Source: Salinibacter sp. 10B
GTDB lineage: Bacteria > Bacteroidota > Rhodothermia > Rhodothermales > Salinibacteraceae
DNA: 64,000 bases
Direction: 5' to 3'
Assembly: GCF_002954405.1 (NCBI RefSeq)
Contig: NZ_MQWC01000004.1
Location: forward strand, 1,324,301-1,388,300
The notes under the pieces are model-generated. The model was not told the origin of the DNA, did not search any database, and worked only from the letters and a program-made list of their open reading frames with translations. Made by a program: the position numbers and the translations under genes. Positions within the stretch are counted from its first letter, which is position 1. Every line of letters starts with the position of its first letter. Shown in pieces: positions 25,858 to 33,777 of this stretch.

Positions 25858-26780
25858 TCCAGCGACTCATCGCTCCTGGCGGGGGCCCGATTTCGGCGCC
25901 ATACGACGACCGCTACAGCTGCCAGAACGACGAGCATTCCCGCAATCGATAGGACGGGCGGCACTTCTCCAAAGAGAACATACGCAAAGAGAGAGGCGCC
26001 CACCGGCTCCAACAGCGCCAGCATGCCGACAATCGCCGCCGACACCTGCTGTACGGCGTAGTTAAACGAGCCGTGTCCCAGCACCTGCGGCCCAAGAGCC
26101 AACGCGACACATAGGCCGTACACACGCCAGGAGTAGCCGAAGAGCGGCGTCCCTTTCATCATAGCGGCCCCTACGGCGGTAATAGCTGCCACCGTATAAA
26201 GGGGAGTCACGTAGGCGAGCCACGACACCTGCTGTCGCACAACGCGCCCAATGAGCAGATAGACACTTACGAGTGCCGCCGCGCCGAGGGCAAGCGCGTT
26301 GCCCCAAAGGGCTCCCTGTCCGAGCGTCACACTACCGGCATCCGCCCATCCAATGGTAGCGGCCCCCAACACCGCCACAATGATCGCCGCAATTGTCGTG
26401 CGGGCCAGGCGTTCCCCAAGCACGACATATCCAAGGCCCGCAAGCATGAGCGGACTGGACGTAACGAAGACCGATGCACTCGCCACGGTCGTGTGGTATA
26501 GCGACTCAATCCAGGTAATGAAGTGCAACCCGAGGAAGACCCCACTTACGAGTATGAGGAGGCCGTCTCGCCCGGAAAGCTGTTTCATTTCCTCCACTGT
26601 TTCCTGTCGTGCCACGGCAACCGGAAGAAGCACGCCTGCCGCCGTCACGGTCCGCCACACGGCAATCATGAGGCCCGGTACATCTCCCGCGAGCCGGACG
26701 AGAATGGGAGCCAGGGTAAAACTCAGCACCCCGAGGATGAGCAAGACATAAATTCGTGCCGACCACTTCGACATAGGCAT
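25806..26780 (-). CDS. EamA/DMT-family transporter
   Basis: This inner membrane protein of about 324 residues has around ten hydrophobic helices in two EamA repeats. The first repeat has SFTLAPILVRLAG, WRTVTAAGVLLP and VASASVFVTSSPLMLAG. The second has YAVQQVSAAIVGMLALLEPVGASLFAYVLFGE, the usual EamA end. Such proteins are generally metabolite exporters; the substrate cannot be told. The C-terminus is hydrophilic and charged. The ATG at 26780 is preferred; a longer in-frame start at 26822 exists. The 3' end overlaps the glycosyltransferase gene tail to tail. Confidence 0.88.
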   Translation of the reverse strand: MPMSKWSARIYVLLILGVLSFTLAPILVRLAGDVPGLMIAVWRTVTAAGVLLPVAVARQETVEEMKQLSGRDGLLILVSGVFLGLHFITWIESLYHTTVASASVFVTSSPLMLAGLGYVVLGERLARTTIAAIIVAVLGAATIGWADAGSVTLGQGALWGNALALGAAALVSVYLLIGRVVRQQVSWLAYVTPLYTVAAITAVGAAMMKGTPLFGYSWRVYGLCVALALGPQVLGHGSFNYAVQQVSAAIVGMLALLEPVGASLFAYVLFGEVPPVLSIAGMLVVLAAVAVVVWRRNRAPARSDESLDHREDDGEGAVRSGPRN

Positions 26781-26835
26781 CAGCCGCTGGAAAGAGAGCG
26801 ACACGCGACGTCCAATAATCACGCACAGGAACGAA

Positions 26836-27261
26836 CTAGCGGAGCCGATCCATTGACTTCACCAGTTCAATGTCGTGATTGATGCCCCGGCGGGCGAGGA
26901 AGAAGAGCCCATAAGCCAAAATCGGAAGCGCCAGCACGGAGGCCCGGCCCCAGTCAACTCCCTGCGGCCCCGTGAATGTCAGCTCAGACGTGAGGTACAG
27001 CCCACCGTACAAAACCCCAGCGACGAGAACCGTCCCCAACTGCACCCCGACTACGACTGTGCGCTGCCGTTCTCTATCCTCGTAGAGAAAAATTGACCAG
27101 AGGGCCGTCCCCGACGTAAGGACGAGGAGACCAATCAGGGAGGGAACAAACCAGACGTGAGTAGAGGCCGCCGCACTATTCCACGGCAGGTCGAACACCC
27201 CAAAGGCCATGAGGGCAAGGGCACCAAGAAACAGATAAACAGTCTGGATACGCTGAATCAT
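26836..27261 (-). CDS. DUF4293-like four-helix membrane protein
   Basis: This 141-residue protein starts with MIQRIQTVYLFLGALAL, the hallmark N-terminus of the Bacteroidota DUF4293 family, and has four membrane helices: one at the N-terminus, FVPSLIGLLVLTSGTALWSIF, VGVQLGTVLVAGVLYGGLYL and ALPILAYGLFFLARRGI. It ends with the family's conserved K-S-x-D-R-L-R tail. The function is unknown. The frame extends upstream to 27444, but the family N-terminus fixes the start at 27261. The EamA gene follows in the same orientation. Confidence 0.85.
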   Translation of the reverse strand: MIQRIQTVYLFLGALALMAFGVFDLPWNSAAASTHVWFVPSLIGLLVLTSGTALWSIFLYEDRERQRTVVVGVQLGTVLVAGVLYGGLYLTSELTFTGPQGVDWGRASVLALPILAYGLFFLARRGINHDIELVKSMDRLR

Positions 27262-27509
27262 GCTGTCGGAATTCGTCGTCGAACACTGAAAAACGGTCGG
27301 AGGACGGGGCTCTCCCCAGGGGAAAGACAGAGCCCACTGCCCCTTGAAGGGAGACCCTACTTCGTAGCGGGGTACCGGACAACCGGAGGGATCGTTCTGC
27401 GCGAACTCCGCAAAAAACCGACGCTCAGAGAACAAAGCGTCCACGTACTCCCAACACGTTTCCTCGTCTACACCGACGGTCGCGCTGGGAGCACGTCCCC
27501 CGACGCGTC

Positions 27510-28532
27510 CTATGCTCCCACCCGACTAGCCACCCGATCTGCAAGAGCATCAGCAAACTCAGATGTGCTTGCGTCTCCGCCCACGTCGGGGGTGAGGGGT
27601 GCGCCCTCTTCATACAGGGCCAGCACGGCCTCTTCAATAGCATTCGCGGCTGCAGTCTCCTCCAGGTGACGAAGCATCATGATGGCCGACTGAATGAGCG
27701 CCGTGGGATTTGCGATGTTCTGTCCCGCAATGTCGGGCGCACTTCCGTGCACGGCCTCAAACACGGCATAGTCGTCTCCAATATTCGCCCCAGCGGTCAC
27801 CCCAAGCCCTCCGACAAGACCGGCGGCAAGGTCGCTTAGAATGTCCCCAAACAGGTTTGTGCTTACGATGCAGTCGTACTCCTCCGGATGCATCACGAGA
27901 TCCATGCACAGGGCATCGATGATGCGATCGTCGAAGGTGATCCCTGGGTACTCGGCGGCCACCTCGCGTCCAACGTCAAGGAACAGTCCAGAGGACTTCT
28001 TCAGGATGTTGGCCTTATGGGCAAGGGTCACGTGCTCTCGACCATGTTGCTTCGCATACTCGAAACAGAATCGAATGATGCGCTCCGAGCCCCGCTTCGT
28101 GACCCGTGCGATCGAGTCTGCGATCTCGAGCCGCTCGTCATAGTGCTCAATGCCGGAATAGAGCCCTTCCGTATTCTCCCGAAAGATGATGAGGTCTGTC
28201 TCATCAAAGGGCGTTTCGATCCCCGGAAGCGCTGCACAGGGACGCACGTTTGCGTAGAGATCAAGCCGCTGGCGGAGCTGCACATTCACGCTTGTAAACC
28301 CCTGTCCGACCGGTGTAGTGACCGGGCCCTTCAAGGCAATCCCCGTCGATTGGATCGAATCGATGATATCTGGTGGAAGGGCGGGACGTCCACGCTCAAC
28401 GGCAGTCTGCCCAATGATGCGATGGCGATCCCAGCTCACGTCCACCCCTGCGGCCTCAATAACCTGCACAGTGGCTTCGGTAACCTCCGGTCCAATACCG
28501 TCTCCAGGAAGCAGTGTGATCGTGTGTGACAT
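27510..28532 (-). CDS. Isocitrate dehydrogenase, NAD-dependent type
   Basis: This 340-residue member of the isocitrate/isopropylmalate dehydrogenase family starts at MSHTITLLPGDGIGPEV. The segment SVNVQLRQRLDLYANVRPC and the following IIFRENTEGLYSGIEH are typical of the short NAD-type isocitrate dehydrogenase rather than LeuB. HKANILKKSSGLF (catalytic Lys), CIVSTNLFGDILSDLAAGLVGGLG (metal Asp) and FEAVHGSAPDIAGQNIANP complete the active site. It oxidises isocitrate to 2-oxoglutarate in the TCA cycle. Homoisocitrate or isopropylmalate dehydrogenase are less likely alternatives. It stands alone. Confidence 0.88.
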   Translation of the reverse strand: MSHTITLLPGDGIGPEVTEATVQVIEAAGVDVSWDRHRIIGQTAVERGRPALPPDIIDSIQSTGIALKGPVTTPVGQGFTSVNVQLRQRLDLYANVRPCAALPGIETPFDETDLIIFRENTEGLYSGIEHYDERLEIADSIARVTKRGSERIIRFCFEYAKQHGREHVTLAHKANILKKSSGLFLDVGREVAAEYPGITFDDRIIDALCMDLVMHPEEYDCIVSTNLFGDILSDLAAGLVGGLGVTAGANIGDDYAVFEAVHGSAPDIAGQNIANPTALIQSAIMMLRHLEETAAANAIEEAVLALYEEGAPLTPDVGGDASTSEFADALADRVASRVGA

Positions 28533-28801
28533 GGTACTCGTAACTGATTCGTCAAAACCCCGAAAGGGAGGACGCTTGGGTGTGCAATCGGCTGAGCAAG
28601 AGGTGTTCTCCTCAACCTTTTTCTCCAAGCCCCCTACACGATAAACCTACGGAGTGGAGACCAGCAAAACGACCAAAAAAACGTCAATCGGGAATCCGAC
28701 AGCACTTTCTGCAGCTGCCTGCCCCTTTCTATAGCACAGCCTGTTCTAAGAACGGCTTGTGCTGTGTGTAGATGGTATTGTTTTCTCCAATCCCCCAAAA
28801 T

Positions 28802-28834
28802 AAAAAAGCCCTGCCGGAAAGCAGGGCTTTTTTT
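28802..28834 (-). terminator. Intrinsic terminator of the exbB-exbD operon
   Basis: AAAAAAGCCCTGC and GCAGGGCTTTTTTT form a strong 7-bp GC stem flanked by A and T runs, with a 6-base loop. It sits 19 bases downstream of the second exbD stop. The symmetry means it could also work in the plus direction. The remaining spacer to the isocitrate dehydrogenase gene (28533-28801) contains only a weak hairpin around 28740. Confidence 0.9.
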
Positions 28835-28852
28835 CGGAAGCGTATTGGAAAC

Positions 28853-29314
28853 TTAGTTTCCACTGCCGGGAGGTCCTTCTCGGTTGGAAGAGTAGTTAAT
28901 GCGGAGGGCACCGGCCTTGCGAAGCTCCTGCTGCACTTCATTGACAATCTCCATCTCAGACTCCTGGTCAACCTTCAGAGAGGCGATCAGCTTCGGCTGT
29001 TGCTGAAGCTTGTTATACATGATGTTCCGGATCGCCTTGCGATTCTCGATCAGAGCATCGTCGATCTGGATGGCCGTTTCTCCCTGACTATCTCCTTGCT
29101 TTAGCGGCCCAATGTGGATCTTCGAGATCAGACGCTTCTGATCAATCTTGGTGAGGGCTTCGGCCTGAGGAAGCTGCGTGCGCACTTTGATGTCCTGCTC
29201 CCGAAGGACCGTCGATACCATGAAGAAGATCAGGAGCATAAACACAATGTCCGGCAGCGAGGCCGTCGTAAACTCCGGCTCGGTGTCTGAACTTCCACGC
29301 TGGAACTTAGCCAT
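28853..29314 (-). CDS. exbD: ExbD/TolR family protein (second copy)
   Basis: This is a 153-residue inner-membrane protein with one N-terminal helix (PDIVFMLLIFFMVSTVL) and a periplasmic domain. Asp22 sits at the helix start, where ExbD/TolR proteins have their proton-pathway Asp. The periplasmic domain is longer than in E. coli ExbD and ends in a flexible GPPGSGN tail. With ExbB it would form a proton-driven motor energising TonB-dependent transport or a Tol-type function. It is the last gene of the operon, 50 bases after the first exbD, and is followed by a strong terminator. Confidence 0.92.
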   Translation of the reverse strand: MAKFQRGSSDTEPEFTTASLPDIVFMLLIFFMVSTVLREQDIKVRTQLPQAEALTKIDQKRLISKIHIGPLKQGDSQGETAIQIDDALIENRKAIRNIMYNKLQQQPKLIASLKVDQESEMEIVNEVQQELRKAGALRINYSSNREGPPGSGN

Positions 29315-29364
29315 AGTACTGTGAACTCAATCCAAAAAGGTACGGCAAAGGGAGAGCGAGGGCA

Positions 29365-29970
29365 CTACTCCCCGGTGTCCGGCTCAGCAATGGAGATCTG
29401 CGCTCCAAAAGCGTCCCGGATTTTGTTATCGTCCCCTGGTTCCAGGGTGTTGTAGTACTCCTGATAGTTGCTATAGGTCTTCCCCAGATCCACAGACTCC
29501 CCCTTTACAGGCGTTCGGCCCGTCTGCGCGATCTGATCCCAAATCTCCCGGTAGGCCATCCAGACCTCGTCGAGGACCTCGATGTACGTGTTGTACGGAG
29601 TTTGCGCGTCCGTCTTAATCGAGATGACGGCCTTGTCGGGGCTCACCGCAAGATCCGGATCGCTCCCGTAGTTCGTCACGTGTTCTTTCACTCGCCGGCG
29701 GAGTTGTCCGATACTTGCAGGCTCCTCCTCAACGAGTAGCTCCCCCTGAGCATTCACCAGAATCTTGAAGAGATTCCGCTCTTTCACGGGCGGAGGCTTC
29801 TGGTCGGGATTCAGCTCCGGGGGAAGCGTCATCCCAATCCCGGTGTCGACATTAATCGTCGTCGTCACCAGGAAGAAGATGAGGAGGAGAAACGCAATAT
29901 CGGCCATTCCCGCCGTGGGAATCTCCGCCTCGTCCCGGTCTTCGCGTCGTTTGTCAAGCAGTCCAGCCAT
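29365..29970 (-). CDS. exbD: ExbD/TolR family protein (first copy)
   Basis: This 201-residue protein has a cytoplasmic N-terminus (LLDKRREDRDEAEIPTAG), one membrane helix with Asp24 (MADIAFLLLIFFLVTTT) and a periplasmic domain with the usual alternating strand-helix pattern. Tandem unequal ExbD genes are common in Bacteroidota exbBDD operons. It carries a C-terminal extension (roughly residues 140-201) not found in the second copy, including a Tyr-rich YSNYQEYYNTLE segment. Confidence 0.92.
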   Translation of the reverse strand: MAGLLDKRREDRDEAEIPTAGMADIAFLLLIFFLVTTTINVDTGIGMTLPPELNPDQKPPPVKERNLFKILVNAQGELLVEEEPASIGQLRRRVKEHVTNYGSDPDLAVSPDKAVISIKTDAQTPYNTYIEVLDEVWMAYREIWDQIAQTGRTPVKGESVDLGKTYSNYQEYYNTLEPGDDNKIRDAFGAQISIAEPDTGE

Positions 29971-30030
29971 AGGATCTAATGGCGCCGATGAAACGGAATT
30001 CGGTGGTGGGACAGTCCTCCTTGCCTCTCC

Positions 30031-30318
30031 TTAACTAAAGGCGCTCTGGAAGGCTTGGCGCAGTCCCGTTGCGACCATTCCAAGGAGGAGGAGTGCAAAC
30101 ATGGTGACAAGAGTATAAATCCCAGCCTGCACCCAAGTTTCCATTGTCAACCCGAGAACCACAACCACCACCCCGGGAATAGCGATGATGGCAATGGTGA
30201 GGGGCTGCACCTTTCCGTACCAGACGCTCCGGAGTCCCGAGAGGCCCATCACCAAAACACTCAGCCCAGCAAGGCCGATGGCAGCCCAGAGAGCGATCGG
30301 AAGGATTACGTTACTCAT
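30031..30318 (-). CDS. Small three-helix membrane protein in the exb operon
   Basis: This 95-residue protein has three membrane helices (LPIALWAAIGLAGLSVLVMG, LTIAIIAIPGVVVVVLGL and AGIYTLVTMFALLLLGMVA) and almost no soluble part. I do not know the family. Its place between exbB and the exbD genes, with short spacers, suggests an accessory subunit of the motor complex. The C-terminal helix end TGLRQAFQSAFS is amphipathic. Confidence 0.75.
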   Translation of the reverse strand: MSNVILPIALWAAIGLAGLSVLVMGLSGLRSVWYGKVQPLTIAIIAIPGVVVVVLGLTMETWVQAGIYTLVTMFALLLLGMVATGLRQAFQSAFS

Positions 30319-30419
30319 AAATGTCGTCGTGTTCTATTCTCAGTGCGGGCAGTGTGAGGAGAAACTCCCCGAGATCGAGCTACACACCCGACCTCGGAGG
30401 AGCTCCGTTGCCAAAGGGG

Positions 30420-31160
30420 CTACTCGTTTTCGCCCACGCTCTCCGGAATGGCCTTCTCGCCCGTCACAGATTCTCCCCGTTCGAGCGCCACAAGCGCGTC
30501 CACGAGCTCGATGGAGGCATCTTCCATCTCAGCCACGATGCGGTCGATCTTGGACACGGCGTAGTTGTAGAAGAACTGGAGGATGACGGCCACGATAAGT
30601 CCGAACGCGGTGGTCAGCAGGGCCACCTTAATACCGCCGGCCACGAGGCGCGGGGAAATGTCACCAGCACTCTCAATGGCGTCGAAGGCCTGAATCATTC
30701 CAATCACCGTGCCGAGGAAGCCGAGCATCGGCGCCACGCTAATAAAGAGCGAGAGCCACACGAGGCCGCGCTCAAGAAAGCTCATCTCGATGGAGCCGTA
30801 CGAGACGACTGCCTCTTCGACGGCGTCCACGCCTTCATCGGCTCGAAGCAGCCCGGCCTGAAAGACCGAAGCAACAGGTCCGCGCTTCTTAGCGCACACG
30901 TTCTCGGCTGCCGGAATGCCACCATCCTCGAGCGCCTCCTTCACGCGCTGGAGAAAGGCCTGGGTGTTAATGTCCGCCAGGTTGAGCGAAATAATTCGCT
31001 CGAACGAGATCGCGAGCCCGATAATCAGGCAGATGAGCACGGGCCACATCCAGGGCCCACCCTCATTAAATCGTTCAACGAGTACGTTAATCGCTCCTCC
31101 CCCACTGGCCTGTGGAAGAAGGAGGAGCAGGTATGCCGTCAACTTATCCAGAATCACCAT
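30420..31160 (-). CDS. exbB: ExbB/TolQ/MotA family proton channel protein
   Basis: This 246-residue protein has three membrane helices. The first is MWPVLICLIIGLAISFERI; the second and third lie in LVWLSLFISVAPMLGFLGTVIGMIQAF and KVALLTTAFGLIVAVILQFFYNY, the signature of MotA/TolQ/ExbB channel subunits. The GTVIGM and TTAFGL segments carry the conserved pore Thr residues. It is the first gene of a four-gene operon (exbB, small membrane protein, exbD, exbD) with a consensus promoter about 230 bases upstream. Confidence 0.93.
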   Translation of the reverse strand: MVILDKLTAYLLLLLPQASGGGAINVLVERFNEGGPWMWPVLICLIIGLAISFERIISLNLADINTQAFLQRVKEALEDGGIPAAENVCAKKRGPVASVFQAGLLRADEGVDAVEEAVVSYGSIEMSFLERGLVWLSLFISVAPMLGFLGTVIGMIQAFDAIESAGDISPRLVAGGIKVALLTTAFGLIVAVILQFFYNYAVSKIDRIVAEMEDASIELVDALVALERGESVTGEKAIPESVGENE

Positions 31161-31731
31161 AGGTGGCTAGTCCTCTGTCGAGTCTGTGATCGGGTAAACA
31201 ATCATGCAAGTGGATCTCGTGCACGCAAAAAAGCGCAGAGCAGCTCGCCATCGGGGTTCTGAACCGCTTCCACAGCACAGACGCCGATCCGCGAGACGTT
31301 GGAGGGCATGCACGAGTTTTATCGTAGGGCAAGAGTGTGGAAAGCACGCAGCAACCACAATGAGCGGTCTTGGCTCCACACTGCACTAGTATAGGTAGCC
31401 AAACATAGCTTGTCAACGTGTTTTTGCGGGGGAAACACTTTATCTGGGGATCTTCCCTTACACCCGTAGCCGGGTCTCATCCTCATTTGGGGTAAATGGG
31501 CCCGTGCCCGACCGCACTATGCCGTGCGGCTTTCGGGCAAACGCCCTTCGGCTCCACATAGCCGTCGGTCTCTACAAAAATTTTAATATGAACTGCCGTG
31601 TCCCTCCGCTTCATCCAATTCCTGTATTGATTTCGAGCCGCTCAGGGACAAACGATTCATGACTGTGCCCCCAGTTGACCATCGGGGGGTGGGTTCGCAA
31701 AGCGACACGTGGGACTTCGTCAAAGGAGAGG
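31161..31731. other. 571-base intergenic region with promoter and hairpin
   Basis: There is no convincing gene here. Besides the exb promoter, a stable hairpin is present at 31506-31538: GCCCGA-CCGCAC, a 6-base loop, then GTGCGG, a 3-base bulge and TCGGGC. It has no T-run on either strand, so it is not an intrinsic terminator by itself. It lies downstream of the S41 protease gene and may be a transcript-end or RNA structure. An A/T-rich patch (CAAAAATTTTAATA) follows near 31575. Confidence 0.5.
31388..31416 (-). promoter_or_regulatory. Consensus sigma-70-type promoter of the exb operon
   Basis: On the minus strand, TTGACA (31416-31411) is followed by exactly 17 bases and TATACT (31393-31388). 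This is a full -35 match and a 5 of 6 match at -10. Within the spacer lies TATGTTTG, which fits the Bacteroidota -7 element TAnnTTTG. Transcription from here would leave an untranslated leader of about 220 bases before exbB. Confidence 0.7.
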
Positions 31732-33399
31732 TTATTGGACGGGATACCGGTCAGACCAGCGTTCAGCGGTCGGCCACGATCGCAGTGCCTCTTCCAGCAC
31801 CGGATCCGTTGTATTCTGAACCCGAAAAAACATGGACAGCCCGAAGAGGCGTCGCCCGATATGGCTCTTGATCATGGTTTCGATCCCGGTCTGGGCCTCC
31901 CGGATGCGGGTCGGCATCTGCGTGCGTGTGGCTTGCCCCGATGGATCTCCCGCATGTGTCTCTGCAGGAACCGATTGGGCCTCCATTGTGCCTGCCCCCT
32001 GCTCCGCTGCATGCCGGACAAAGGCCGGGTACACACTGGTCGGAAGTTGGAATTGCGTCGCAAATGCCTCCGGCCTCCCCCCCCACCGAGAGCGAAGCGA
32101 ATCCGCATGTGCGTCTCCCCACTGCCGGGCAAATGCTCGAATGAGTCCTCGAGCCTCCACCGCTCGCCGATAGGCATTCCGCTGCGTGCCGTCCACAGTT
32201 TCATCCGGTTGAATCCCGCCGCCTCCGATGACGGCACGTCCTGCATCTGTATGGTAGACAAGCGAGTCCGGCACCTCGGAACGATTCAGCGAACGTACAG
32301 AGTCGGTGACCCCCAGCGAGTCGTCCTCCTCTGATCGCTGGACGCGTCGCCCCGACGGGGTGTAGAATCGAGCCACGGTGAGCCGAAGCCCGCTGTCGCC
32401 GCGGAGGGGAAATTGCCGCTGAACCAGGCCCTTGCCAAAGGTCCGCTCTCCCACCAGAAGCGCACGGTCGTGATCCTGAAGGGCTCCCGCGACAATCTCA
32501 CTCGCCGACGCCGACCGTCCGTCCACGAGCACAATGAGAGGGGACTGCTCAAAGCGTCCTTCTCCCGTTGCGTACCGGACGCTCCCAAACTCGTCGTGTC
32601 GGCTGCGAGCCGTCACGATCATTTGTCCATCCACCAGAAACTCGTCGGCCACCTTCTCGGCCATCGACATAAGACCGCCCGCGTTCCCCCGTAGGTCGAG
32701 CACGAGCCGATCCATCCCATTGTCCTCCAACATCTTCAATGCGTCGGTCAGCTCACGGTGGGTGGTGCGCGCAAATCGACTCAGCTTCACGTAGCCTGTG
32801 CGATCCGAGACCATGTACGCCGCATCTACCGTCTCCAACGGCACCGTGTCGCGGGTAATCTGCGCCTCAATCCGGTTGGGGTGGGCGGGGCGCCGCAGGG
32901 TTACGGACACGGTGCTTCCCTTCGGGCCCTTCAGTCGGGTCCGAATGCGCTCATGCGACCACCCGACGGCGCTCGTGCCGTTGACCTCTACGATCCGATC
33001 CCCGGCGCGGAGCCCCGCCTCTGCGCTCGGCCCTCCTGACAAAACGGACGTGACGGCAATGGTATCTTGCCCGTTCGGCCCGTCGATGAGCTCATACGTG
33101 ATTCCAATCCCTTCAAACGAACCTTGAAACGTCTCTTCGACCCGTCTCATCTGCTCCGGGGAGATGTACACCGAGTAACGATCCAGCGGCTTCAGCATCG
33201 CCTCGATGGACGCCGTGGTGAGACTGCCGGGCGGGACCGGCTCAACGTAGGACGACCGGATAATGTCATACGCATTTTCCAGCGTCCGAACTGCTGTGGG
33301 CTCCGAATCATCAAGCGAGACGTCGTGAACCCATTGGCCCAGTACCGCCCCGAGAAGAACGAGCCCGATGCCGACCAGTGCAAAGGTCGTCCGCTTCAT
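31732..33399 (-). CDS. S41 family C-terminal processing protease
   Basis: This 555-residue exported protease has an N-terminal membrane anchor (FALVGIGLVLLGAVLG), a PDZ domain at about residues 90-175 (GSFEGIGITYE, PSAEAGLRAGDRIVEVNG) and the S41 catalytic core. The Ser/Lys dyad is Ser298 in RSASASEIVAGAL and Lys323 in ERTFGKG, 25 residues apart as in Prc and CtpA. The region after residue 360 is a long extension with a helical, Gln- and Met-rich end (about 190 residues), typical of Bacteroidota members. It likely degrades or trims periplasmic proteins. The gene is divergent from polX and monocistronic. Confidence 0.92.
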   Translation of the reverse strand: MKRTTFALVGIGLVLLGAVLGQWVHDVSLDDSEPTAVRTLENAYDIIRSSYVEPVPPGSLTTASIEAMLKPLDRYSVYISPEQMRRVEETFQGSFEGIGITYELIDGPNGQDTIAVTSVLSGGPSAEAGLRAGDRIVEVNGTSAVGWSHERIRTRLKGPKGSTVSVTLRRPAHPNRIEAQITRDTVPLETVDAAYMVSDRTGYVKLSRFARTTHRELTDALKMLEDNGMDRLVLDLRGNAGGLMSMAEKVADEFLVDGQMIVTARSRHDEFGSVRYATGEGRFEQSPLIVLVDGRSASASEIVAGALQDHDRALLVGERTFGKGLVQRQFPLRGDSGLRLTVARFYTPSGRRVQRSEEDDSLGVTDSVRSLNRSEVPDSLVYHTDAGRAVIGGGGIQPDETVDGTQRNAYRRAVEARGLIRAFARQWGDAHADSLRSRWGGRPEAFATQFQLPTSVYPAFVRHAAEQGAGTMEAQSVPAETHAGDPSGQATRTQMPTRIREAQTGIETMIKSHIGRRLFGLSMFFRVQNTTDPVLEEALRSWPTAERWSDRYPVQ

Positions 33400-33777
33400 G
33401 CCACCGTAAAGACTGAACCGACGTGCTGGTGAATGCCGCTCGTTTGTATCAACAATGCAAGAGCGAGATCCGCCCTCACGGCACTCGTTCCAAGATTCCG
33501 AGAATTGTGGATATTTGCGACGACGTCCGCCCCAGCCGCTCTGAAAATAGCAAAATGGAGGGGCCCTCCCGGCGTAGGAGACGTATTGGAATCCAGAGAT
33601 CCGCCCGCTATCTTATGAGCCTCCGAAGCGACCCGAAACGACCGGTCGGCCTCGCAAGCAGTGGAGTCCCTCTGCCCTTGCGAAGTTCTCCGAACACCAT
33701 TCGGGGAATTGACCATGAGCTCAAGGACAGGGTCGACCAGCCGCCCACCCGTTTGCTTTTTCCCTTTCTCTTCCCCC
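33400..33777. other. Divergent intergenic region, no gene seen
   Basis: This spacer separates the divergent S41 protease and PolX-family genes. Open frames cross it, but none has family features or a plausible start. I see no consensus promoter, hairpin or repeat. Confidence 0.4.

Noticed and set aside
31506-31538. Hairpin as intrinsic terminator of the S41 protease gene
   Set aside because: The stem is strong but neither side has a T-run, and it is almost 200 bases from the stop; kept only as a structure of unknown role.
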